Shown here piece by piece: positions 56,456 through 64,000 of a stretch of DNA of 64,000 nucleotides. The stretch comes from Stutzerimonas stutzeri (GTDB lineage Bacteria; Pseudomonadota; Gammaproteobacteria; Pseudomonadales; Pseudomonadaceae), in contig NZ_JAMOHZ010000003.1 in the NCBI RefSeq assembly GCF_024448715.1, forward strand, positions 372,001-436,000, in the 5' to 3' direction. Below the pieces are notes generated by a model, which was not told where the DNA came from, made no database searches, and saw only the letters and a list, made by a program, of their open reading frames with translations. Position 1 is the stretch's first letter; every line of letters starts with the position of its first letter. Position numbers and translations under genes: made by a program.

Positions 56456-56497
56456 TGCAGGCGGGCTGACCAACCCCGTGACAGCCCGCCTGCATCG
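56456..56497 (+). terminator. Probable terminator of dapD
   Basis: GCAGGCGGGCT ... AGCCCGCCTGC forms a perfect 11-bp stem with a loop of about 15 bases, then CATCGTTCTC. The U-run is weak. Confidence 0.65.
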
Positions 56498-56536
56498 TTC
56501 TCTATCGGGCATCCCGTCCTGTTTTCAGGAGTCTCC

Positions 56537-57742
56537 ATGTCGCTGATATCTCCCTGGCGTGCCGACTTCCCCGCCCTGGCTATCTTTGAAGCTCAGAGTC
56601 AGACCTACCTCGACAGCGCCGCCACCGCGCAAAAACCCCAGGCACTGATCGACGCCCTTACCGGGTACTACACCTGCGGCACCGCCAACGTCCATCGCGC
56701 CCAGCACCTGCCCGCCGAGCGAGCAACGCGTGAGTTCGAGGACGCGCGCATCAAGGTGGCGCGCTGGCTGAACGCGTCCTGCCCGACCGAGATCGTGTTC
56801 ACGCGCGGTGCCACCGAGGCATTGAACCTGCTCGCCTATGGGCTTGAACACCTGATCGAAGCGGACGACGAGATTGTCATCAGCACGCTGGAGCATCACG
56901 CCAACCTGTTGCCGTGGCAGCAACTGGCGAAGCGTCGAAATGCAAAATTGCTGGTTTTGCCATTGGATGATCGCGGCGCAATTGACGTGGAAGCTGCCGC
57001 CAGGCTCATCGGCCCACGAACTCGCCTGCTCGCTGTCAGCCAGCTATCCAATGTCCTCGGCGTCTGGCAGCCGCTTGCCGAATTGTTGCCGCTGGCCAAG
57101 GCCCAAGGTGCGCTGACGGTGGTGGACGGCGCTCAAGGCGTAGTGCACGGCCGGCACGACATGCAGGCACTGGCTTGTGACTTCTATGTACTGTCCAGCC
57201 ACAAGTTGTACGGCCCGGAAGGCGTCGGCGCACTCTATGGTCGCGGCGAGTCGCTGCTCGAACTGCGCCACTGGCAATTCGGGGGCGAGATGGTGCGCGT
57301 CGCTGACTTTCAAACCGCCGATTTCCATGCCGCCCCACTGGGATTCGAGGCCGGCACGCCGCCTATCGGTGGGGTGATTGGGCTTGGCGCCACGCTAGAT
57401 TACCTATCGAAACTGGATGCCGCCGCGGTAACTGGTCATGAACAAGCGCTGCATATGAAACTGCTGGCAGGCCTGGCAGTACGCGACGGTGTGCTCTTGC
57501 TCGGTGATCCGCAGGTGGCGCTGGCCAGCTTTACCGTTGACGGTGTTCATCATGGTGATCTCGCTCATTTGCTCACCGAGCAAGGCATCGCCGTACGCAG
57601 CGGGACTCACTGCGCGCAGCCACTGATGAAGACCCTTGGCGTTGACGGTGCGATTCGCGTGTCGCTCGGGTTGTACAACGACGGTGTCGATCTGGAGCGT
57701 TTTTTCAGTGCATTAGACCAGGCGTTGGAGATGCTGAGATGA
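56537..57742 (+). CDS. csdA: Cysteine desulfurase, CsdA type
   Basis: This 401-residue class II desulfurase has the PLP lysine in LSSHKLYGPEGVGALYG (about 224), the persulfide cysteine in AVRSGTHCAQPLMKTLG (about 358) and the EIVFTRGATEALNLLAYGLE substrate loop. It removes sulfur from cysteine as a persulfide. It overlaps csdE by 4 bp, its usual partner, so CsdA rather than SufS is likely; no suf genes are nearby. Confidence 0.93.
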   Translation: MSLISPWRADFPALAIFEAQSQTYLDSAATAQKPQALIDALTGYYTCGTANVHRAQHLPAERATREFEDARIKVARWLNASCPTEIVFTRGATEALNLLAYGLEHLIEADDEIVISTLEHHANLLPWQQLAKRRNAKLLVLPLDDRGAIDVEAAARLIGPRTRLLAVSQLSNVLGVWQPLAELLPLAKAQGALTVVDGAQGVVHGRHDMQALACDFYVLSSHKLYGPEGVGALYGRGESLLELRHWQFGGEMVRVADFQTADFHAAPLGFEAGTPPIGGVIGLGATLDYLSKLDAAAVTGHEQALHMKLLAGLAVRDGVLLLGDPQVALASFTVDGVHHGDLAHLLTEQGIAVRSGTHCAQPLMKTLGVDGAIRVSLGLYNDGVDLERFFSALDQALEMLR

Positions 57743-58152
57743 GCCATCTGCCGGATGCAGCGAGTGAAGCGTTGCAAAGCTTCCAGCAAGCCGGCGGCTG
57801 GGAACAGCGTGCACGATTGCTGATGCAGTGGGGCGATCGCCTCGAGCCGCTGGGCGACGACGAGCGCAACGACCGCAATCTGGTCGCCGGTTGCGACAGC
57901 AAGCTCTGGCTGGTCGGCGAGCAGCACGACGACCGCTGCCGCTTTCGCGGTACCAGCGAGGCTCGCCTGTTGCGCGGGCTGCTTGCGGTGTTGCTGGTGC
58001 GCGTCAACGGCCTGCAAACGGAAGAGCTGCGGCGGCTGGATGTGGCGGACTGGTTCGGTCAGCTCGGGCTGGCTCGGCAACTTTCACCGTCCCGCGCCAA
58101 CGGCATGAATGCGGTGCTGCAGCGAATGCGCGAACTGGCATTGGCCGAGTGA
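57739..58152 (+). CDS. csdE: SufE-family sulfur acceptor CsdE
   Basis: The protein has 137 residues. The acceptor cysteine is in NLVAGCDSKLWLVGEQ (about 52); LLRGLLAVLLVRVNGLQTEE is the SufE dimer-like helix. It takes the persulfide from CsdA. In E. coli the CsdA-CsdE pair delivers to TcdA (CsdL), the gene found convergently 58 bp downstream here. Confidence 0.93.
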   Translation: MSHLPDAASEALQSFQQAGGWEQRARLLMQWGDRLEPLGDDERNDRNLVAGCDSKLWLVGEQHDDRCRFRGTSEARLLRGLLAVLLVRVNGLQTEELRRLDVADWFGQLGLARQLSPSRANGMNAVLQRMRELALAE

Positions 58153-58209
58153 TCGAATTCAGCATTGTCGATGGGCTACGCCGCCTCGATCCCTAACCAG
58201 CCGAAACCA

Positions 58210-59016
58210 TCAGCTCTGTGCGCGCTCTGCCGGCCGCCTGGCACCGGCAACCAGTTTGTCGATCGCGCGCGCCGCAGCCACCATGCCGAAACTGGCGGTG
58301 ACCATCATCGCAGCGCCGAAGCCGCCGGCGCAGTCGAGCTTCACGCCTTCGCCAACGAAACTCTTGCTCTGGCATACGCCGCCATCGGGTTTGGGATAAC
58401 GCAGCTGCTCGGTGGAAAACACGCAGGGCACGCTGTAGGTCCGTCCGGGCGTGCGAGAGAAGTTGTACTCGCGCCGCAACAACGAACGCACCTTCGCCGC
58501 CAGCGGATCGTTGAACGTCTTGTTCAGGTCAGCGACTTGGATCTGCGTCGGGTCTACCTGTCCACCCGCTCCTCCGGTGGCAATGATCTGGATCTTGCGG
58601 CGCTTGCACCAGGCAATCAGCGCGGCCTTGGCCGGCACACTGTCGATGCAGTCGATAACGCAATCCATCTGCTCGGTGATGTACTCGGCCATGGTCTCGC
58701 GCGTAACGAAGTCGGCAACCGCATGGACCACGCAGGCCGGGTTGATGGCGCGGATTCGCGACGCCATCTCGTCCACCTTAGGCTTGCCCACAGCCCCTTC
58801 CAACGCATGGATCTGCCGGTTGGTGTTGGTAATGCATACGTCGTCCAGATCGAACAGACTGATCTCGCCAACCCCGCTACGCGCCAGCGCCTCCGCGGCC
58901 CACGAACCGACCCCGCCGATGCCGACCACGGCGACATGCGCAGCCGCTAACCGCTCGAGCCCGGCAGAGCCGTACAGGCGGGCAATCCCACCGAACCGCT
59001 GATCGTCGATAGACAT
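58210..59016 (-). CDS. tcdA: tRNA threonylcarbamoyladenosine dehydratase (CsdL/TcdA)
   Basis: This 268-residue E1-like enzyme starts [20 protein letters not shown]. The ATP motif is [33 protein letters not shown] and the family domain [19 protein letters not shown] follow. It dehydrates t6A37 to the cyclic ct6A in tRNA with sulfur-relay help from CsdA-CsdE. The longer upstream reading is rejected because it has no homologous content. Confidence 0.95.
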   Translation of the reverse strand: MSIDDQRFGGIARLYGSAGLERLAAAHVAVVGIGGVGSWAAEALARSGVGEISLFDLDDVCITNTNRQIHALEGAVGKPKVDEMASRIRAINPACVVHAVADFVTRETMAEYITEQMDCVIDCIDSVPAKAALIAWCKRRKIQIIATGGAGGQVDPTQIQVADLNKTFNDPLAAKVRSLLRREYNFSRTPGRTYSVPCVFSTEQLRYPKPDGGVCQSKSFVGEGVKLDCAGGFGAAMMVTASFGMVAAARAIDKLVAGARRPAERAQS

Positions 59017-59174
59017 CCCGATACCCCAGAAAAACGTCCGCCGATTATAGGTCGTTCGAGGCTGTCGATCACTGCGCAGCGACCGTACCATGGAACCATC
59101 CGCCACCGGCACCACCGCGAGAATTGGCGTTTTGCTTTAATATGGCGCCCTTTCCCCGCCAGCCCGGAGCCGTG

Positions 59175-60320
59175 ATGACCGCTGCCCTCACCCCTACTCT
59201 CGAACTCGCCTGCGAGTTGATCAATCGGCCATCGGTGACTCCTCTGGACGAGGGTTGCCAGCAGCTGATGATTGAGCGTCTCGCGGCTTGCGGTTTCGCC
59301 ATCGAGCCGATGCATATCGAGGACGTCGAGAACTTCTGGGCGATACGCGGCAATGAGGGGCCAGTTCTTTGCTTCGCCGGTCATACCGACGTGGTTCCCA
59401 CCGGCCCGCTGCAGGCTTGGCAGAACCCGCCCTTCGCGGCGCGCATCGATGAGCAGGGCATGCTCCACGGGCGCGGCGCAGCGGATATGAAGGGCAGTCT
59501 GGCCTCGATGATCGTCGCGGTGGAACGCTTCACCGCCGATCATCCCAACCACAAAGGTCAGATCGCATTTCTGATCACCAGTGACGAAGAAGGCCCAGCC
59601 CACCACGGCACCAAGGCTGTGGTCGAGCGTCTACGCGAGCGTAGCCAGCGACTGGACTGGTGCATCGTCGGTGAGCCGTCGAGCACCAAGTTGGTTGGTG
59701 ACGTGGTCAAGAATGGTCGCCGCGGCTCGCTCGGCGGCACCCTGACGGTCCGAGGACAACAAGGTCACGTGGCGTACCCGCATCTGGCGAAGAATCCGAT
59801 CCACCTCGCAGCACCAGCGCTGGCCGAGCTGGCCGCCGAGCATTGGGACGATGGCAACGCCTTCTTCCCGCCGACCAGCTTTCAAATCTCCAATCTCAAT
59901 GCCGGCACCGGCGCCACCAATGTCATTCCCGGCACGCTGGAGGCGGTGTTCAACTTCCGCTTCTCCACAGAATCAACCGTCGAGGGGCTGCAACAGCGCA
60001 CCGCGGCGATTCTCGACAAGCATGGGCTGGACTGGAGCGTCGACTGGGCGCTGTCCGGCCTGCCTTTCCTTACCGAGCCAGGTGATCTACTCGATGCCGT
60101 CGCTGCAGGTATCCGCAGCGTGACCGGTCGCGAAACGACGCCTTCCACCAGCGGCGGCACCTCTGATGGCCGCTTCATCGCCACGCTTGGAACCCAAGTG
60201 GTCGAGCTTGGCCCGGTCAACGCAACGATTCATCAAGTGGACGAACATATTCTGGCCAGCGATCTCGACCTGCTGACCGAGATCTACTACCAGACGCTGG
60301 TCAATCTGCTCGCATGCTGA
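59175..60320 (+). CDS. dapE: Succinyl-diaminopimelate desuccinylase
   Basis: This 381-residue M20 peptidase starts [20 protein letters not shown]. Zinc ligands are in [41 protein letters not shown] and [11 protein letters not shown]. It releases succinate to give LL-diaminopimelate. The stop overlaps the rlmA start by 7 bp. With dapA, dapC and dapD it gives four of the succinylase-route enzymes in this window. Confidence 0.97.
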   Translation: MTAALTPTLELACELINRPSVTPLDEGCQQLMIERLAACGFAIEPMHIEDVENFWAIRGNEGPVLCFAGHTDVVPTGPLQAWQNPPFAARIDEQGMLHGRGAADMKGSLASMIVAVERFTADHPNHKGQIAFLITSDEEGPAHHGTKAVVERLRERSQRLDWCIVGEPSSTKLVGDVVKNGRRGSLGGTLTVRGQQGHVAYPHLAKNPIHLAAPALAELAAEHWDDGNAFFPPTSFQISNLNAGTGATNVIPGTLEAVFNFRFSTESTVEGLQQRTAAILDKHGLDWSVDWALSGLPFLTEPGDLLDAVAAGIRSVTGRETTPSTSGGTSDGRFIATLGTQVVELGPVNATIHQVDEHILASDLDLLTEIYYQTLVNLLAC

Positions 60321-61123
60321 TCTGTCCTATTTGCCGCGGTGATCTGAACGCGGTCGACAATGGCGTCGCCTGCCCGGCCAATCACCGTTTCGATCGTGCC
60401 CGTCAGGGTTATCTCAATCTGCTGCCGGTGCAGCACAAGAATAGCCGCGCCCCCGGCGACAACCAGGCGATGGTCGAGGCGCGCAGACGCTTTCTCGATG
60501 GTGGGCACTATGCGCCGCTGGCCGCACGGTTGGCGCAGTTGGCGGCCGAACGTGCGCCGAATCGCTGGCTAGATATAGGCTGTGGCGAAGGCTATTACAC
60601 CGCGCAGATCGCCCAGGCGCTGCCCAACGCGGACGGCTATGCGCTGGACATTTCCCGCGAGGCGGTCAAGCGCGCCTGCAAGCGTGCGCCGCAGCTTGAA
60701 TGGCTGGTGGCGAGCATGGCCCGCGTACCGCTGGCCGACGCTAGCTGTGACCTGCTCGCCAGCGTGTTCAGCCCGCTGGACTGGAACGAAGCCCGGCGCC
60801 TGCTCGCACCCGGCGGCGGTCTGCTGCGCATGGGGCCGACCCGCGACCATCTGTGGGAACTGCGTGGCCTGCTGTATGACGAAGTACGTGACTACGATGA
60901 CGAAAAACACCTGTCGTTGATCCCCGAAGGCATGCACCTCGCCCATAGCGAGACCCTGTCGTTCGAGCTGCAATTGGATCGCGCCCAGGCCCGTGCCGAC
61001 CTGCTGGCCATGACTCCGCATGGCTGGCGAGCCAGCGCGGAGCGCCGTGCGGCGGTGATCGACGCGCCACTGCGCGTGCGGGTTGCGATACGCTACGACT
61101 GGATTCAGCGTGACCAGCACTAA
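60314..61123 (+). CDS. rlmA: 23S rRNA (guanine-N1) methyltransferase
   Basis: The protein has 269 residues. A zinc finger at the N-terminus ([11 protein letters not shown], then [20 protein letters not shown]) and a SAM-binding core ([20 protein letters not shown]) are diagnostic of RlmA(I), which methylates G745 in helix 35 of 23S rRNA. The small C-terminal part has [20 protein letters not shown]. It is read through from dapE by a 7-bp overlap and is followed by an unknown gene 22 bp later. Confidence 0.95.
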   Translation: MLICPICRGDLNAVDNGVACPANHRFDRARQGYLNLLPVQHKNSRAPGDNQAMVEARRRFLDGGHYAPLAARLAQLAAERAPNRWLDIGCGEGYYTAQIAQALPNADGYALDISREAVKRACKRAPQLEWLVASMARVPLADASCDLLASVFSPLDWNEARRLLAPGGGLLRMGPTRDHLWELRGLLYDEVRDYDDEKHLSLIPEGMHLAHSETLSFELQLDRAQARADLLAMTPHGWRASAERRAAVIDAPLRVRVAIRYDWIQRDQH

Positions 61124-61145
61124 ACCACACACAAGGCAGCCGCCC

Positions 61146-61517
61146 ATGCGCCAACCAGACATCGAGATCTACCTCAGGGACGCCAGCCAGGACGCCGTCA
61201 CCGATTGGCTGACCAAGACGGTTGGCCCCTGCTCACCCTGGCAACCAAAGGGCCAGACGTTCAAATGCAAATCCGGTGAGATTCCGGTGACCTGGCTGCC
61301 CAAGGCCGTCGGCAAATGGCACAGTCTGCTGCTGGAAAGCGACGCCACGCCTTGGGAAGACGACATCGCTTGCGCCCGCTCCGCGTATCAGGCGCTGAAG
61401 GTAGAAATCCGCTGCGCCCCAGGTGGCTGGCAGGAAGAAGAGTCCGTGGAAGTTGCCGACCGCTGGATGAGCGTGAGCGAGCGCGGCGAAGAGGAAATTG
61501 TCTGGCGGACCGATTGA
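61146..61517 (+). CDS. Conserved hypothetical protein, 123 residues
   Basis: The protein starts MRQPDIEIYLRDASQDAVTD and is a soluble alpha/beta protein (WLTKTVGPCSPWQPKGQTFK; KWHSLLLESDATPWEDDIAC; EVRCAPGGWQEEE-like segment). It ends EEIVWRTD. I do not recognise a named family. The gene lies 22 bp after rlmA on the same strand and is closed by a terminator, so it probably belongs to the dapE-rlmA transcript. Confidence 0.8.
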   Translation: MRQPDIEIYLRDASQDAVTDWLTKTVGPCSPWQPKGQTFKCKSGEIPVTWLPKAVGKWHSLLLESDATPWEDDIACARSAYQALKVEIRCAPGGWQEEESVEVADRWMSVSERGEEEIVWRTD

Positions 61518-61548
61518 GATTAGATCTAGCGCATAACGTCGGCACATG

Positions 61549-61580
61549 AAAAAGCCCGTCAATCGACGGGCTTTTTCATT
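61549..61580. terminator. Bidirectional terminator
   Basis: AAAAAGCCCGTC-AATC-GACGGGCTTTTTC is a symmetrical stem flanked by A and T runs. It lies between the convergent hypothetical gene and the cold-shock gene and can serve both. Confidence 0.93.
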
Positions 61581-61594
61581 GTCGCGGTTGGCTG

Positions 61595-61804
61595 TCAGAG
61601 CCCCGCCACATCCTCGGCCTGCAGGCCTTTCTGGCCCTGGGTTACCGAGAATTCCACCTGCTGACCTTCGGCCAGAGAGCGGTGGCCTTCGCCACGAATA
61701 GCCTGATAGTGAACAAACACATCCGCACCACTACCACGCTGGATGAATCCATAACCCTTGGCATCGTTGAACCATTTAACGGTTCCGGTCTCGCGCTCAG
61801 CCAT
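61595..61804 (-). CDS. Cold-shock protein, soluble
   Basis: This 69-residue CspA-family protein is a full OB-fold with [20 protein letters not shown] and [10 protein letters not shown], the RNP-1 and RNP-2 motifs. It melts RNA structure as a chaperone. The C-terminal half ([31 protein letters not shown]) closely matches the cold-shock domain of the membrane fusion at 36235-36879. The 270-bp upstream region may carry a long leader as in other csp genes. Confidence 0.95.
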   Translation of the reverse strand: MAERETGTVKWFNDAKGYGFIQRGSGADVFVHYQAIRGEGHRSLAEGQQVEFSVTQGQKGLQAEDVAGL

Positions 61805-62076
61805 CCTACTTCTCCAACTCGATTCTTATTATTCCCCGTTCGGGGATGAACGATCGGGCCCGACCCACTGAGTCCGCCTGCCTCGAGCAATATACCGAAG
61901 CAGGCATGACAAACGCGTTTCAAACCGCTCGCCGGCCGAGTATAGAACAGGAACAATTCTCGTCTGCGAGTTTTTTCCGGGCGTTGAAGCCAATGCCGAC
62001 CGCGATGGTGCCTGGCGGTGCAGATGCGCTCGGCTTGTACTAGCCTCAAGCCGGCCCGTACATAGCGAGTCCGCAC

Positions 62077-62469
62077 ATGCCAGTGGCTGAACTTAAACGT
62101 CTGGCTGCCATGAACCGATCGTTGATTCTTCCCTTTCTGGTCGCTGCTCTAGCAGGCGCTGCTATCTGGGCATTGTCTCCCTTGGTCACCGGCCACGCTG
62201 AGCCATGGGATGCAAGCGGCATTTACTACACTGCGGCCCTGGTTTTGTCTGGGTTGCTGTCAGGTCTTCTCGCCGCGAGGTCGCTCTGGGTGCTTTACGC
62301 TGGCAATATCTTCGGCCAGGTCGTTTACCTACTTCTGTTCTTACCATTTAGCCCACTGATAGTCGTTGGCCTCGTATTCCTGTTGTCATGGTCGCTGTTA
62401 TTTCCTGGCGGTGCTTATATTGGCTCTTGCGTTCGAGGTCGTTTTGGCCGTCGCCCAAGCGCGGACTGA
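62077..62469 (+). CDS. Small four-helix membrane protein, unknown
   Basis: The protein has 130 residues (or 119 from the ATG at 62110). Four hydrophobic segments are seen: LILPFLVAALAGAAIWALSP, GIYYTAALVLSGLLSGLLAA, VLYAGNIFGQVVYLLLFLPF and LIVVGLVFLLSWSLLFPGGA. A basic C-terminal tail follows (RGRFGRRPSAD). Weak ribosome sites make the start uncertain. I recognise no characterised family. It stands alone upstream of a REP-like palindrome and plsB. Confidence 0.65.
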   Translation: MPVAELKRLAAMNRSLILPFLVAALAGAAIWALSPLVTGHAEPWDASGIYYTAALVLSGLLSGLLAARSLWVLYAGNIFGQVVYLLLFLPFSPLIVVGLVFLLSWSLLFPGGAYIGSCVRGRFGRRPSAD

Positions 62470-62477
62470 CAATTCTC

Positions 62478-62508
62478 GTAGGTTGGATAACGCGCAGCTA
62501 ATCCACCA
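62478..62508. repeat. Possible REP-like palindrome
   Basis: GTAGGTTGGATAACGCGCAGC continues with TAATCCACCA, forming an imperfect stem of 8-9 bp. It looks like a second, different REP family from the one at 7141 and 46096. Only one copy is visible in the window, so it is tentative. Confidence 0.4.
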
Positions 62509-62687
62509 ACAGGCACGAACATTTCTCCTCACAACGCTAGCGCATCATCGCTTCGGTGGAAAATTTGGTGGTTTTTCCCAAACGTGGATTTACTCATCCG
62601 AACGCTAGGCGTTTTGCCCGTCACCTTCGCTTGCGGCACACTTGCCGCCTTCGAGGGCGTTGACCCTTTCATAGTCGAATCTGCCGT

Positions 62688-64000
62688 ATGACCCGTTCTC
62701 CGCTCCGCCGTCTGATCTTCTCCATCGTGCGCCGTTTGCTGTATGTCTGGGTGCGCTCGGAGACCATCAACCAATCCGCCTTTACGCTCAAGCTGGACCG
62801 CAGCAAGCCGGTGTTTTACGTGCTGCAACGCGCGTCGCTGAGCGATCTGGCGGTGCTCGATCATGAATGCAGCAAGGCCGGGCTGCCGCGTCCGGTGGCT
62901 GATGTGGCGGTGGGGAATCACGTCGAACCGGCGGCCTTTATTTTTCTCAGCCCTGCCGCCAGCTGGTTTGGTCGGCGCACACCGATGGAGCCGCCTGCGC
63001 CATTGGTGCGGTTGATTGGGGCGCTGGAACAAAACGCGGTGGACAACGCACAGATCATTCCGGTGAGCGTCTTCTGGGGGCGCTCGCCGGACCGCGAGAC
63101 CAGCGCCTGGAAGCTGCTGTTCGCCGATAGCTGGGCCGTCACCGGGCGGCTGCGCAAGCTGCTCAGCATCGTCATGCTCGGGCGCCAGACCCGAGTGCAG
63201 TTTTCCGCGCCTATCCAGCTCAACGAGCTAGTGGCGCAGAGCAAGGGCCACGAGCGCACCCTGCGCATGGCCCATCGAATGCTGCGGGTGCATTTCCGTA
63301 ACCAGAAAACGGCGGTGATCGGTCCCGACCTGTCGCACCGCCGCAACCTGGTGAAGGGGCTGGTCCATGCGCCTCAGGTACGCCAGGCAATCAAAGACGA
63401 AGCCGAGCGCGAGAATATCCCGCTGGAGAAGGCAGAGGCCCGCGCGCTGCGCTATGGCAACGAGATCGCCTCGGATTACGCCTACACTGCCGTGCGCTTT
63501 ATCGAGGTGGTGCTGTCTTGGTTCTGGAACAAAATCTACGACGGCATCCGCGTCAATCATCTGGAGCCGCTCCAAGAAGCGGTACAGGGTTACGAGGTCA
63601 TTTATGTACCCTGCCACCGCAGCCATATCGACTACCTGCTGCTTTCCTATTTGCTCTTTCGCAACGGCCTGACGCCGCCGCACATCGCCGCCGGGATCAA
63701 TCTCAACATGCCGGTGATCGGCAGCCTGCTGCGCCGTGGCGGCGCCTTCTTCATGCGCCGCACGTTCAAGGGCAACCCGCTCTATACCTCCGTTTTCAAC
63801 GAATATTTGCACACCCTGTTCAGCCGTGGCTTCCCGGTGGAGTACTTCGTCGAGGGCGGGCGCTCGCGCACGGGACGCATGCTGCAGCCGAAGACCGGCA
63901 TGCTCGCCATCACCCTGCGCAGCTACCTGCGCTCCTCGCGGCTACCGATTCTCTTCGTGCCGGTGTACATCGGTTACGAGCGAGTGCTGGAAGGCCGCAC
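62688..64000 (+). CDS. plsB: Glycerol-3-phosphate acyltransferase PlsB, N-terminal part (runs off the window)
   Basis: The first 437 codons are present, starting [20 protein letters not shown]. PlsB acylates glycerol-3-phosphate at sn-1 at the inner membrane, the first step of phospholipid synthesis. The acyltransferase motifs are [16 protein letters not shown] (H-x4-D), [40 protein letters not shown] and [13 protein letters not shown]. The membrane-associated N-terminus is of the PlsB type, not PlsC. The rest of the protein lies beyond the window end. Confidence 0.96.
   Translation, partial: MTRSPLRRLIFSIVRRLLYVWVRSETINQSAFTLKLDRSKPVFYVLQRASLSDLAVLDHECSKAGLPRPVADVAVGNHVEPAAFIFLSPAASWFGRRTPMEPPAPLVRLIGALEQNAVDNAQIIPVSVFWGRSPDRETSAWKLLFADSWAVTGRLRKLLSIVMLGRQTRVQFSAPIQLNELVAQSKGHERTLRMAHRMLRVHFRNQKTAVIGPDLSHRRNLVKGLVHAPQVRQAIKDEAERENIPLEKAEARALRYGNEIASDYAYTAVRFIEVVLSWFWNKIYDGIRVNHLEPLQEAVQGYEVIYVPCHRSHIDYLLLSYLLFRNGLTPPHIAAGINLNMPVIGSLLRRGGAFFMRRTFKGNPLYTSVFNEYLHTLFSRGFPVEYFVEGGRSRTGRMLQPKTGMLAITLRSYLRSSRLPILFVPVYIGYERVLEGR

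Overview
The window looks like chromosome of a Pseudomonas-lineage gammaproteobacterium, most likely the P. stutzeri group (Stutzerimonas). The base composition is GC-rich. The Tol-Pal/ruv/aspS block, Pal, TolQ and ProS match Pseudomonas proteins closely as I remember them, and the intergenic palindromes (GTAGGGTGGGC/GCCCACCCTAC) are of a REP type I associate with this group. Species assignment is inference; no 16S gene is present.

Region 1 (1-13.4 kb) is accessory. A minus-strand array of TonB-dependent receptor, two-domain beta-propeller phytase, ExbB, ExbD, TonB and the start of a Tat-exported PhoX phosphatase forms an apparent organic-phosphate (phytate) scavenging unit. A candidate PhoB box lies upstream of the receptor. 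The energising proteins are recognisable relatives of this genome's own TolQ/TolR, which lie 27 kb away in the same window. Next come a repeat-rich intergenic region, a degenerate GGDEF membrane protein overlapping an AraC-type regulator, a GMC flavoprotein with a small Tat-signal partner, and a few unknown small genes. tRNA-Ser(CGA) at 13.5 kb marks the boundary with conserved sequence.

Region 2 (13.7-52.7 kb) is Pseudomonas core: purC (of a long, unusual type), bamC, dapA, gcvR, bcp, tusA, bepA, nadA, a succinate CoA-transferase, tRNA-Lys, queC-queE, cpoB-pal-tolB-tolA-tolR-tolQ-ybgC, ruvB-ruvA-ruvC, yebC, aspS, a Dps-like protein, a membrane-anchored cold-shock protein, slyX, a HIT protein, an OprD-type porin, proS, a lipoprotein, a lytic transglycosylase, a thioredoxin lipoprotein, a YihY protein, an ArsC-like protein, wrbA, hda, a PerM permease and purM-purN.

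Region 3 (52.7-64 kb) joins this to a second core block: dapC, small stress or unknown genes, a YffB-like ArsC protein, dapD, csdA-csdE-tcdA (sulfur transfer and tRNA ct6A formation), dapE, rlmA, a cold-shock protein and the 5' part of plsB. With dapA at 16 kb, the window carries four steps of the succinylase route to diaminopimelate and lysine. Most core genes sit in tight, often overlapping operons bounded by clear hairpin terminators. I saw no CRISPR array, prophage, insertion sequence or integrase.
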